A stretch of 64,000 bases of DNA from Streptomyces sp. DSM 15324 (GTDB lineage Bacteria; Actinomycetota; Actinomycetes; Streptomycetales; Streptomycetaceae). The notes below the pieces were generated by a model that saw only the letters and a list, made by a program, of their open reading frames with translations, was not told the origin of the DNA and made no database searches. The stretch spans positions 124,001-188,000 of the forward strand of contig NZ_KQ949035.1 of NCBI RefSeq assembly GCF_001514285.1, written 5' to 3'. A program made the position numbers and the translations under genes. Shown piece after piece: positions 49,420 through 61,223 of this stretch (the first letter of the stretch is position 1; each line of letters starts with the position of its first letter).

Positions 49420-50624
49420 CCACCGTCCCGCCCCACCTGGAAGAACGCACCGCGATGACCACCACCCTGTCCCCCGACACCGCCCGCCAGATCGTGCCGC
49501 CGGAGGAGCGGTACGCCGTCGAGCTGGCCTTCCTCGCCGCGTACGACGCCGGTCCGCGCCCGCCCGCCTGGCGGCTCACCCCGCGCGCGGTCGTCACCTT
49601 CGTCATGGGCAGCGACGGCCGGGCCCTGAAGCTGCCCGACGGCGCGGAGGCGCCCGAGGGGGTGCCGCGCCGGCTGGTGGTGGAGGGCAAGTTCGTCGGC
49701 GACCGTGCTCTGGTCGAGCGGTGTGTGGTCACGCTCGCCGGGGAGCGGGGCCTGCTGCTCGTCGGCGAGCCCGGCACCGCCAAGTCGATGCTGTCCGAGC
49801 TGCTGTCGGCCGCGGTGTGCGGGACCAGCGGACTGGTCGTGCAGGGCACCGCCGGCACCACCGAGGACCAGCTCAAGTACGGCTGGAACTACGCCCTGTT
49901 GCTGGCGCAGGGGCCCAGCCCGCAGGCGCTGGTGCCCTCGCCGGTGCTGACCGCCATGCGCCGGGGCGGCATCGCCCGGGTCGAGGAGGTCACCCGGTGT
50001 CTGCCGGAGGTGCAGGACTCGCTGGTGTCGCTGCTGTCGGAGCGGCGGATCGCGGTGCCCGAGCTGGCGGGCACGGACGACGCGTTGGCGCACTCGGCAC
50101 CCGGCTTCAACCTCATCGCCACCGCCAACCTGCGGGACAAGGGCGTCTCCGAGATGTCCGCGGCCCTCAAGCGCCGCTTCAACTTCGAGACGGTCGGCCC
50201 GATCCCCGACCTGGACGCGGAGACCGCGCTGGTGCGCAGCCAGGCACGGGCCTCGGTGGAGCGGGCCGGGGCGTCGTTCCAGGTCGACGACGCGGTGCTG
50301 GAGGCGCTGGTCACCGCGTTCCGGGACCTGCGGGAGGGCCGGTCGGCGGAGGGCTGGGAGGTGGAGCGGCCGTCCACCGTGATGAGCACCGCGGAGGCGG
50401 TGTCGGTGGCGGGAGCGCTGGGGCTGGCCGCGGCGTACTTCCCCGGCGACCGTGATGTGCTCGGTCTGCTGCCGGGACATCTGCTCGGGGTGGTCCGCAA
50501 GGACGACCCGGCGGACGCGGCCCGGCTGCGCGGCTACTGGGACGGCCCCGTACGGCGCCGCGCCGAGCAGGGCTCCGCGACCTGGCGGACCCTGTGGGAC
50601 CTGCGCACGGTCCTGGAGGGCTGA
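49416..50624 (+). CDS. MoxR-type AAA+ ATPase
   Basis: 402 residues from the ATG at 49416, which overlaps the previous stop (ATGA); an ATG at 49455 is an alternative. Walker A is GLLLVGEPGTAKSML (GEPGTAKS, residues 117-124). The Walker B position reads GIARVEEVTRCLPEVQDSLVSLLSERRI, so the usual hhhhDE is VEE, with Glu replacing Asp. Sensor 1 is FNLIATANLRDKG and the Arg finger region is SAALKRRFNFE. MoxR ATPases remodel or metallate client proteins together with vWA-domain partners, as with the next gene product. The Walker B variant may weaken Mg-ATP hydrolysis or reflect a family feature. Confidence 0.92.
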   Translation: MTTVPPHLEERTAMTTTLSPDTARQIVPPEERYAVELAFLAAYDAGPRPPAWRLTPRAVVTFVMGSDGRALKLPDGAEAPEGVPRRLVVEGKFVGDRALVERCVVTLAGERGLLLVGEPGTAKSMLSELLSAAVCGTSGLVVQGTAGTTEDQLKYGWNYALLLAQGPSPQALVPSPVLTAMRRGGIARVEEVTRCLPEVQDSLVSLLSERRIAVPELAGTDDALAHSAPGFNLIATANLRDKGVSEMSAALKRRFNFETVGPIPDLDAETALVRSQARASVERAGASFQVDDAVLEALVTAFRDLREGRSAEGWEVERPSTVMSTAEAVSVAGALGLAAAYFPGDRDVLGLLPGHLLGVVRKDDPADAARLRGYWDGPVRRRAEQGSATWRTLWDLRTVLEG

Positions 50625-50629
50625 CGACC

Positions 50630-53600
50630 GTGTCCCACTCCCACGGGGTCGCGCCCCGCACCACGGCAATCTCGTGCGGCCCCGGCTCGTCGCAGCACGG
50701 GGCCGCCTCGGCCGAGCCGGTCGCCGCGGCCATGGCAGGCGGCCCCGCCGCACCCGCGGGGGCAGCCGCCCCGGCCGTGGCCGGCGGGCCCCACTCGCGC
50801 GGCAGGGCCGTCGTCGCCCCCGAGCGGGCGCTCGCCGCGCTCACCCGTCACGGCGCGCCCTTCCTCATCGGTGTGCGGCATCACGCGCCCTCCCTCGCCG
50901 CGGCCGTGCCCGCGCTGCTGGACGCGGCGGGGCCGGACGTGGTGCTCGTCGAGCTGCCGGCCGAGATGCAGGAGTGGCTGCCCTGGCTCGGGCACGAGGA
51001 GACGCGGGCGCCGGTCGCCCTCGCCGCCGCGCCCGGGGACGGCCGGGGCGGCGCCGGGCCGGCGTTCTATCCGTTCGCCGACTTCTCGCCCGAGCTGGCG
51101 GCCGTGCGGTGGGCGGCCCGGCGCGGCGTGCCCCTCGTCGCCTGCGACCTGCCGCTCGCGCACCGGGCGTGGGGCGAGGGGCGGGCCGGCTCGGCCTCCG
51201 GGGAGTCGTCCCTGGGGCTCACCTCCGCGCTGCGGTCCCGGCTCACGGGGCGCCCCGGGGACGATCTGTGGGACCGGCTCGTCGAGGCGACCGCCCCGGG
51301 GTCACCGCCGGAAGCGCTGCGCAGGGCTGCTCTGCTGACGGGCTGGGCGCTGCGCGAGGACGCGGCCGCTGCGGGCGGGGTGCCGGAGCTGGATCTGCGG
51401 CGGGAGCGGTGGATGCGGGCCCGGATCGCCGAGGCCACGGCGGGCGGCCGGCGGGCGGCGGTGGTCGTCGGCGCCTTCCACGCCCCGGCGCTGACGGAGC
51501 CGGCGGCCGGGGAGGAAGCGGCCTCCGGCGCCCCGGACGCCGACGCCTGCGGAACCGATGCCTCCGGTGACCGCCTCTCCCCCGCAGGCAACCCTTCGAG
51601 CACCTGGACCACCTCGCTCATCCCCTACACCTACGCCCTCCTGGACGAGCGCTCCGGGTATCCGGCCGGTATCCGGGACCCGGAGTGGCAGGACCTGGTG
51701 CTGCGGGCGGGCGGAGAGCCCGCCGCGCTGGAGGAGGCGCTGACGCGGGCGGCCGTGCGGGTGTGCGCGGAGCTGCGCGGACTCGGGCATCCGTCCGGGC
51801 CCGCCGACGCCCGGGAGATCACCCGGCTCGCCTCGGACCTGGCCCGGCTGCGCGGACTCCCGGCGGCGGGCCGTGGCGAGCTGGTCGAGGCGGTGCAGAC
51901 GGTGCTCGCCCAGGGGGAGCCGTACGGACGGGGCCGGGCCGTGGCACGCGCGATGGAGCGGGTGCTGGTCGGCACCCGCACCGGGCGTCCCGCGCCCGGG
52001 GCCCCGCGCAGCGGGCTCGTGCCGGCGGTGGAGGCCGAGGTCGCCGAGCTGGGCCTGCCCGGACCGGGGAACGGCACGGCCACGGCCGCCAAGGACCTGC
52101 GTCTGGACCCGCTGCGGTCCGACCTGGACCGGCGCCGGGAGCTGCTGCTGCGTCGGCTGGCGGTGTGCGGTGTGCCGTACGGGGAGGCGAAGGAGGTCGC
52201 CGGCGCGGGCGGTGCCGAGGCGCTGACCTCACGCTGGGAGGTGCGCTGGACGCCGGCCACCGCGGCCATGCTGACCGCGGCCGGGGTGCGCGGGGTGACC
52301 GCCGCCCAGGCCGCCGAGGGAGTGCTGCGGGAGCGGCGACGCGCGGAGCGGGACGAGGGCGGGTCGACCGGCGCCCAGGTGCTCGAAGGGCTGGCGCGGG
52401 CCGCGGAGTGCGGTCTGCCGGCGCTGGCGGACGAACGGCTCGACGACCTCGCCGAGACCCTGCCGCAGGCCGGCACGCTGCCCGAACTGCTCGCCGGGCT
52501 GGCCCTGCTGGACCGGGTCCGCTCCGGTCACGTGGCCGGGCTCGGCGCCGACGGCCGCCGTACGGCGCGGGCGGCGGCCGTGGCCGAACTGCTGACGTCC
52601 GCCGCGGTGCGGCAGGTGGACGGTCTGACCGGCTCCGAGGAGGCGGCCGACGCGCACGCCCTGCTCGAACTGGCCCATCGCGCGGACCTGCTGGGCGGGA
52701 TCCGGCTCGCCGACGCCCTCGCCCGGCTGGCCGCCGGGGGCTCGCCGCTGATGCGCGGCGCCGCCGGGGCCGTACGGGTGCTGCTCGGGCAGGAGGACGC
52801 GCGGGCGTTCGGGGACCGGGTGGCCTCCTGGGTCGACGGTGCCGTGGACGCCGACGCCCGGTCCGCTCTGACCGCCCGGCTGACGGGGCTGCTGACGGCC
52901 GCGGGGCCGTTGCTGGAGGCCGCGGCCGACGCCCTGGATCCGCTGCTGGGCCGGGTGGCGGAGCTGCCCGACCGCGCGTTCCTGGAGCGGCTCCCGGCGC
53001 TGCGGGGCGGTTTCGACACGCTGAGCCCGGCGGCCCGGGAGCGGCTGCTGTCGGCCGTGGAGGAACGCCTCGGCACCGACCGGGTGGCCGACACCGGCGG
53101 GGTGGACCCGGCCGCGCTGGCCGCCTGGGCCCAGGCCGACCTGGCGGCGCACACCGCCCTGCGCTCCCTCGGCCTGCTGCCCCACCCCGCCCCCGGCACC
53201 GAGCCGGCCGGCACCGGCACGTCACCGGTCGCCCCGGACCGAGACCGGGATGAAGTCGACGGTAAAGACAAAGAACAAGTTCAAGACCAGGCGCCGTCCC
53301 CGGCCGAGGAGCGGCGGCTCGCCCCCGCCGACCGCTGGCGGCTCGTCCTGGGCCGGCGCAAGGAGCGGCTCTCCGCCGCCGCCGCACCGCTCGCGACCGC
53401 GCTCGACGAGCTGTACGGCAGCGGGCGCGGCGAGGGCAGCCGGGGGGACCTGACGGGGGCGGGGGCCGGCGGCGGCCGGGAGGTGCCGTATCCCGGGGTG
53501 CGGGAGTGGTCGGAGGAGCTGGCGGCGCTGTTCGGACCGGGTATCCGGGAGGAGGTGCTGGCGGCGGCCGCCGCGGAGGGCCGCAAGGACGTGCTGACGG

Positions 53601-54421
53601 AGCTGGACGCGGCCGCCGTGCGGCCGTCGGTCGAGCTGCTGCGCACGGTGCTGAGCCATGCGGGCGGGCTGCCCGAGGCACGGCTGGACGCGCTGCGGCC
53701 GCTCGTCCGTCGGCTGGTGGACGCGCTCACCCGGGAGCTGGCCACCCGGCTGCGGCCCGCACTGCACGGGACGGTCCTGCCCCGGCCCAGCCGGCGGCCG
53801 GGCGGCGGGCTGGACCTGCCCCGCACGCTGCGGGCCAACCTCGCGACCGCCCGGCGCGGCCCGGACGGCACGGTCCGGGTCGTCCCGGAGCACCCGGTGT
53901 TCCGTACCCGGGCGCGCCGGGCCGCCGACTGGCGGCTGATCCTCGTCACGGACGTGTCGGGGTCCATGGAGGCCTCCACGGTGTGGGCGGCGCTCACGGC
54001 GTCGGTGCTGGCCGGGGTGCCGACCCTGTCCACGCACTTCCTGGCCTTCTCCACGGAGGTCATGGATCTCACCGGGCATGTCGAGGACCCGCTGTCGCTG
54101 CTGCTGGAGGTGAGCGTCGGCGGGGGCACGCACATCGCGGCGGGTCTGCGGCACGCGCGCGAACTGGTCAGCGTGCCCTCGCGCACCCTCGTCGTGGTCG
54201 TCAGCGACTTCGAGGAGGGGTATCCGCTCGGCGGGCTGCTCGCCGAGGTCCGCGCCCTGGTCGGCGCCGGCTGTCATGTCCTGGGCTGCGCCAGCCTCGA
54301 CGACTCCGGCCGGCCGCGTTACTCCACGGGGGTCGCGGGTCAGCTCGTCTCGGCGGGCATGCCCGTGGCCGCCCTCAGTCCGCTCGAACTGGCCCGCTGG
54401 GTAGGGGAGAAGATCGCATGA
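50630..54421 (+). CDS. DUF5682 - von Willebrand factor A fusion protein
   Basis: 1263 residues from the GTG at 50630, 5 nt after the MoxR stop with GGAGGG as Shine-Dalgarno. Residues about 76-320 match DUF5682 (LIGVRHHAPSLAAAVPALLDAAGPDVVLVELPAEM; PLVACDLPLAHRA), a TraB/ChaN-like fold with paired His. A long helical middle follows (about 350-1000) with a charged, low-GC linker near 865-890 (EVDGKDKEQVQDQ). The C-terminus is a vWA/CoxE-type domain with a complete MIDAS: LILVTDVSGSM (Asp 1108), GGGTHIAAGLRHA and VVSDFEEGYPLGGLLAEV. The vWA is the expected partner of MoxR. It overlaps the SWIM gene by 4 nt. Confidence 0.9.
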   Translation: MSHSHGVAPRTTAISCGPGSSQHGAASAEPVAAAMAGGPAAPAGAAAPAVAGGPHSRGRAVVAPERALAALTRHGAPFLIGVRHHAPSLAAAVPALLDAAGPDVVLVELPAEMQEWLPWLGHEETRAPVALAAAPGDGRGGAGPAFYPFADFSPELAAVRWAARRGVPLVACDLPLAHRAWGEGRAGSASGESSLGLTSALRSRLTGRPGDDLWDRLVEATAPGSPPEALRRAALLTGWALREDAAAAGGVPELDLRRERWMRARIAEATAGGRRAAVVVGAFHAPALTEPAAGEEAASGAPDADACGTDASGDRLSPAGNPSSTWTTSLIPYTYALLDERSGYPAGIRDPEWQDLVLRAGGEPAALEEALTRAAVRVCAELRGLGHPSGPADAREITRLASDLARLRGLPAAGRGELVEAVQTVLAQGEPYGRGRAVARAMERVLVGTRTGRPAPGAPRSGLVPAVEAEVAELGLPGPGNGTATAAKDLRLDPLRSDLDRRRELLLRRLAVCGVPYGEAKEVAGAGGAEALTSRWEVRWTPATAAMLTAAGVRGVTAAQAAEGVLRERRRAERDEGGSTGAQVLEGLARAAECGLPALADERLDDLAETLPQAGTLPELLAGLALLDRVRSGHVAGLGADGRRTARAAAVAELLTSAAVRQVDGLTGSEEAADAHALLELAHRADLLGGIRLADALARLAAGGSPLMRGAAGAVRVLLGQEDARAFGDRVASWVDGAVDADARSALTARLTGLLTAAGPLLEAAADALDPLLGRVAELPDRAFLERLPALRGGFDTLSPAARERLLSAVEERLGTDRVADTGGVDPAALAAWAQADLAAHTALRSLGLLPHPAPGTEPAGTGTSPVAPDRDRDEVDGKDKEQVQDQAPSPAEERRLAPADRWRLVLGRRKERLSAAAAPLATALDELYGSGRGEGSRGDLTGAGAGGGREVPYPGVREWSEELAALFGPGIREEVLAAAAAEGRKDVLTELDAAAVRPSVELLRTVLSHAGGLPEARLDALRPLVRRLVDALTRELATRLRPALHGTVLPRPSRRPGGGLDLPRTLRANLATARRGPDGTVRVVPEHPVFRTRARRAADWRLILVTDVSGSMEASTVWAALTASVLAGVPTLSTHFLAFSTEVMDLTGHVEDPLSLLLEVSVGGGTHIAAGLRHARELVSVPSRTLVVVVSDFEEGYPLGGLLAEVRALVGAGCHVLGCASLDDSGRPRYSTGVAGQLVSAGMPVAALSPLELARWVGEKIA

Positions 54422-56223
54422 GCACGAGTGGGCAGCTGCCCGCGGTCGTCCCGGCCGTGACCGCCGAACTCGTGGAGGCGCTGTCGCCCCGGCTGCGCAA
54501 GCGGCTGGACGCGGGCGTCGCCAAGCTGGCGGGGCGTCCCGTCGTCCGCGACGGGGACACCGTGCGGATCGCGATCGACGACGACACGGATCTCGAACTG
54601 CACGCCCCGGGTTCCGTGGTGACGAGCGCGGACGCCGTCCGCTGCGGGTGTCTGCTCGCCCCGGACTGTCTGCACCGCGCGGCGGCGGTCTCGGCGGCGC
54701 CGGTGGCCGACGGCATCCCCGCGGGGGCCGACGAGGACGGCGGGCCGCGGACACCGGCGGCGGGCCGGGCGGTGGCCGGTGAGTCCCCGCGGCAGCCGTC
54801 ATCCCCGGTGCCGGAACCCGTACCGGAACCGGAGCCCGAGGGTCCCTCCGCCCAGCAGCTCGGCGCCGCCCGCGCCGTCTTCGAGGCGGCGGCCGCCGTG
54901 CTCGAGGCCGGTACGGACGGGGCCGGGGCCGTGCTCCAGGCGGAGCTGCTGCGGGCCGCGCACACCGCGCGGCTCGCCGGGCTCCCCCGGGCCGCCTCGG
55001 CGGCGGTCACGGTGGTGACCGGGGTGCGTGCGGCGCGCTCCGCGGACCCGGCCTACCGGCTGCCCGACCTGGTGGAGGCGCTGCGGACGGTCCTGGGGGT
55101 GGCGCACCGGTTGCCGGGTGCGGCGGGAGCCGAGCTGGCGGAGCTGCGCGGGACGGTACGGCAGCCGTACACGCCGGACGGTTCGCTGCGGCTGTACGGG
55201 CTCTTCTCCGAACCGGTGCTGACGGCGACCGGCTACGCGGGCGCGGTCACCTGGACGGCGGACGCGGAGGGGCGTCTGTACACCGTGTCCGACGTGGCGC
55301 CGGGCGGTGCCGGCCGGGCCACCGGCGCCGCCGACCGGACCGTGCGGATCGGGGACACGGCCCTGACCCACCGCGAGCTGTCGCGCGCCGGGCTCGCCGT
55401 GTCCGGCGCCACGGTGTCGCCGTCCGGACGCCTGGGCGCGGGGGCGGGGGTACGGGCGGTCCGGGCGTCCGGCGCGGACTGGCGCGGGGAGCCGCTGGAG
55501 CGGCTGTGGGCGGTGCCCGTGGCCGAGCAGGTGCGCCGGGCCCTCGACGGCGGGCCGCATGACCTGCTGTTCCTCGACGTCACGCTCGTCGGCACGGTCC
55601 GGGAGGCATCGGGTGACTGTCTGCTGGCGGACTGCGAGGGGCTGGCGCTGCGGCTGGTCGCGGCGCACGACGATCCGGCGCTCCCCCATCGGGAGAACCT
55701 GCGGCTGCTGGCGGCGGCCCTCGGCAGCAGGCTGCGGGTGATCGCGCGGCTGGCGCCCGGGCCGCTCCCCCGGGTCCTGCTGCTGGCCGCCGAGCACCCG
55801 TCCCGGCCGGGCGTGCGGGTCGATCTCGGTCTGGACCGTCTCCAGCGGGCCGATCTGCCCGCGTCGGCCGTGCCGCCCGCCGCCGCTCCCGTGCCGGACG
55901 AGGCCCCGCTCCACCTGCTGCGGCGCCGGGTGCACCAGGCGGTGTCCGGGGGGCGCCGGGTGCTGGCCTTCCCGGGGGGTGCGGCGGGCGATCCGGCACG
56001 GCTGCGCCGCAGCGGGTTCGCCACCGGCGCGGCCGTGCTCGACGAGCTGCACGCGACGGCGGCGGACCGTACGCGGGACGCGTTCGGCCGGCTCCTCCCG
56101 GCCGACACGCCGCGCTTCGCCCGGGCGTGGCTGGCGGCGGCCTGCTACACGGGAGAGGTGGAGCGGGACTTGTGCGCGACGGCGTGGGGCTTTAGGTCAG
56201 GATCTGACCTGGATGGCTCCTAA
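54418..56223 (+). CDS. SWIM zinc-finger family protein
   Basis: 601 residues. The SWIM motif VRCGCLLAPDCLHRAAAV lies at about residues 74-91 (CxC at 76/78, then C84 and H86). A low-complexity linker (PVPEPVPEPEPEGP) separates it from a larger helical/beta part. SWIM fingers bind DNA or proteins; eukaryotic SWS1/ZSWIM7 acts in recombination repair, which fits the DNA-damage promoter of this operon. It is the last gene of the operon, coupled to the vWA gene by an ATGA overlap. Its final 30 nt contain a 17-bp operator-like inverted repeat that probably serves the following DinB gene. Confidence 0.9.
   Translation: MSTSGQLPAVVPAVTAELVEALSPRLRKRLDAGVAKLAGRPVVRDGDTVRIAIDDDTDLELHAPGSVVTSADAVRCGCLLAPDCLHRAAAVSAAPVADGIPAGADEDGGPRTPAAGRAVAGESPRQPSSPVPEPVPEPEPEGPSAQQLGAARAVFEAAAAVLEAGTDGAGAVLQAELLRAAHTARLAGLPRAASAAVTVVTGVRAARSADPAYRLPDLVEALRTVLGVAHRLPGAAGAELAELRGTVRQPYTPDGSLRLYGLFSEPVLTATGYAGAVTWTADAEGRLYTVSDVAPGGAGRATGAADRTVRIGDTALTHRELSRAGLAVSGATVSPSGRLGAGAGVRAVRASGADWRGEPLERLWAVPVAEQVRRALDGGPHDLLFLDVTLVGTVREASGDCLLADCEGLALRLVAAHDDPALPHRENLRLLAAALGSRLRVIARLAPGPLPRVLLLAAEHPSRPGVRVDLGLDRLQRADLPASAVPPAAAPVPDEAPLHLLRRRVHQAVSGGRRVLAFPGGAAGDPARLRRSGFATGAAVLDELHATAADRTRDAFGRLLPADTPRFARAWLAAACYTGEVERDLCATAWGFRSGSDLDGS
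56194..56210. promoter_or_regulatory. 17-bp inverted repeat AGGTCAG-GAT-CTGACCT
   Basis: A perfect 7-bp-arm inverted repeat with a 3-nt spacer, inside the last codons of the SWIM gene and 53 nt upstream of the DinB start. The position and symmetry suit the operator of a TetR-, ArsR- or HxlR-type regulator controlling the DinB-fold gene. Confidence 0.6.
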
Positions 56224-56263
56224 CGTGGTACTCGACCGCGGAACCACACGGGAGAAGAGGACC

Positions 56264-56806
56264 ATGAGCGACTCCACCGCCACCCCCGCCCAGGCCGCCA
56301 CCGGCGAGCGCGCCGACCTGCTGAAGGAGCTGGCCGCCGCCCGGCACTTCCTGCGCTTCCCCACCCGTGACCTCACGGACGAGCAGGCCGGGCAGCGGAC
56401 GACGGCCAGCGAACTGTGTCTGGGCGGGCTGATCAAGCATGTGACCTCGACGGAGCGCGCCTGGGCCGACTTCATCGTCGAGGGCCCGTCAGCGCTGGGT
56501 GACTTCGACGCGATGACCGAGGCGGACTTCGCCCGGCGGGCCGACGAGTTCCGGATGCTGCCGGGCGAGACGCTGGCGGGCGTGCTGAAGGAGTACGAGG
56601 AGGTGGCCCGCCGGACGGACGAGCTGGTCGTCTCCCTGCCCAGCCTGGACCTGGAACACCCGCTGCCGAAGGCGCCGTGGTTCGAGCCGGGCGGCCGTCG
56701 GTCGGCGCGCCGGGTGCTGATCCACATCATCGCCGAGACGGCCCAGCACGCCGGTCACGCCGACATCATCCGGGAGTCCCTGGACGGGGCGAAGAGCATG
56801 GGCTGA
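56264..56806 (+). CDS. DinB-family protein (mycothiol-dependent enzyme fold)
   Basis: 180 residues (MSDSTATPAQAATGERADLLKELAAARHFL). The four-helix DinB/DUF664 metal-binding triad is visible: His in GGLIKHVTSTERAWADF (about 59), and HIIAETAQHAGHADIIRES (His 151, His 158/161 region). Members of this group in actinomycetes act as mycothiol- or metal-dependent transferases; the LAREDRxGERxxL-type opening is present as ATGERADLLKEL. GGAGAAGAGG lies just before the ATG. It is probably controlled by the inverted repeat at 56194. Its 3' end overlaps the convergent GH13 gene by 41 nt. Confidence 0.9.
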   Translation: MSDSTATPAQAATGERADLLKELAAARHFLRFPTRDLTDEQAGQRTTASELCLGGLIKHVTSTERAWADFIVEGPSALGDFDAMTEADFARRADEFRMLPGETLAGVLKEYEEVARRTDELVVSLPSLDLEHPLPKAPWFEPGGRRSARRVLIHIIAETAQHAGHADIIRESLDGAKSMG

Positions 56807-58243
56807 CCTCGAAGAGGTGGGCCTGCCAGGGCTCCAGGGCGACGAAGAGGCCCGGGTCGGTCAGTTCCGCGCCCTCGCGGTCGTAGGACTGGGTGGTGAG
56901 CAGGTCGGTCAGTCGGTGGGTGTGCCCGCGCAGTCCGTCCCAGGTGAGGGGGATCCTCGCCTGGGACGGGCTGTCGCAGTGGTTGACGACGACCAGGTGG
57001 CGGGCGTCGGGGGCGGTCCAGGTCCAGGCGAGCAGCCGGGTGTGGGTGTCGTTGTCGGGCCAGCCGATCGGGGTGAGCTGCCGCCACTCGCCGCGGCGGG
57101 CGCGGGCGGCGGCGGGCAGCAGCCGGGCGTAGAAGTCCCGGAGCGAGGCGTCGGCCGGTTCCTCGGGCGCCCGGCGCAGGAACACGGGGAGCCGCACGGT
57201 GCGCCCCTCGAACTGGCCTTCGTGCCAGAGGGTGGCGCCGGGCAGGGTCGCCACGGTGACGGCCGCCGCGCGTCCCCGGCCGCCGGGCAGGGCGGTGGCG
57301 GCGCGCGGTTCGTCGTGGTTCTCCAGGAAGCGGACCAGGCCTCGCTGAAAGGCGAGGTCGGCGGCCAGATGAGCGCGGACCGGCCCGGCGCCCTCGTGGG
57401 CGAGCCGGTCGTAGAGCCGTTTGTCGTAGCAGTGGTCGAAGCCCTGCTGCTGGAGGGCCCCTTCGAGGTCCCAGTACGCCTCCGCGACGAGGAGCAGGTC
57501 GGGGTGGCGGGCGCGCACCCGGGGAAGGACGTGGGGCCAGAAGTCCTCGGCGGGCGTGGGTCCCGCTCCCTCGCCCCAGGTCTTGGCGAACACGTCGTTC
57601 GTCATCAGCATCGCCATGTCGCAGCGCACGCCGTCCGCCTGGTCGCCGATGGCGACGAGCGTGTCCACCGTGGCCTGGCGCAACTCCGCGCTGAAGGCGT
57701 TGAGTTGCACGACGTCCGGCCAGGGCGGGAAATAGGGGTCGCGGCCCCGGGCGAACACGCGTCCCTCCCGCTCCAGATACCCGCCGGGGTCACGGGCCAG
57801 GTCCTCCGCCGTGCCCCGGATCAGGCGTTCGGGGTGGGCGGCGAGCCAGGGGTGGTCGGGGGCCACGTGGTTGGGCACGTGATCGAGGATCAGTCTCAGT
57901 CCCCGACGGGCCAGTTGGGCGCGGGCCTCGGCCAGGCCCCCGGGGCCGCCGAGGGACGGATCGACGACGTAGTCGCGTACGCAGTAGGGGGATCCGGCGA
58001 TGTCCGCCTCGGTGAGGTCGGGCAGGGCCTCGCGGAACGACTCCAGGAGGTGCTCGTCGCGCAGCGCGATCCCGAGGCCGGCCGGGCTGCGCTCCCAGAC
58101 GCCCATCAGCCAGACCGTGTCGACACCGGGCCGCGCGACCGCGTCCCAGACCTCGCCGGGTACCTCGCCCAGGGTGACGCGGCGGCCGAGACGCCGGCCC
58201 AGTTCGTCGAGCCACACCAGGGTGTTGATCTCATGGATCACGG

Positions 58244-58247
<4 letters not shown>
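56766..58247 (-). CDS. GH13-type alpha-amylase-family glycosidase
   Basis: 493 residues from a GTG at 58247 that overlaps the GH63-like stop (GTGA). The conserved GH13 regions are present in order: I, LRLILDHVPNHVAPDHPW; II, ADGVRCDMAMLM (nucleophile Asp); III, LLLVAEAYWDLE (acid/base Glu); IV, RFLENHDEPRAAT. The opening INTLVWLDELGRRLG and C-terminal beta sandwich with LDxLxxxxYxREG are typical. It appears intracellular (no signal) and probably acts on an alpha-glucoside. Its coupling to a GH63-like gene suggests joint trimming or synthesis of an alpha-glucan or compatible solute. It overlaps the DinB gene tail-to-tail. Confidence 0.92.
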
Positions 58248-60958
<2,711 letters not shown>

Positions 60959-61084
60959 CGCCCGTCCTCCTCGCTCACCTGCACCTGCCTCCACAGTCGG
61001 GCGGCTCGGCCCCGGCCGCAATGACTCGGAGGCCGTCGGTGAGTCCGGGTGGGCCGAACGGGGGACACGGGTCGTACCGAAACG

Positions 61085-61150
61085 GTGTGGCGGGCCGTCA
61101 TAAGTAGTGCGGCGGGCCGTCATAAATGGTGTGGCGGGCCGTGGCTACGG
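61085..61150. repeat. Three 22-bp tandem iterons with GCGGGCCGT
   Basis: Units start at 61085, 61107 and 61129, each GTG(T/C)GGCGGGCCGT followed by CATAA(G/A)T(A/G)-type sequence; the third diverges after GCCGT. The 22-bp period (two helical turns) would place bound proteins on one DNA face. It lies between the divergent GH63-like and second MoxR operons, 75-140 nt before the latter. TACGGT (61146-61151) overlaps the last unit and may be a -10 box. Confidence 0.7.
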
Positions 61151-61223
61151 TCCGTACGCTCATCGCGATGACCACTTCCTCTGCTCAGAGATTGGGGGAC
61201 CCGTCCGCGCAAGGTGAGTGCTG

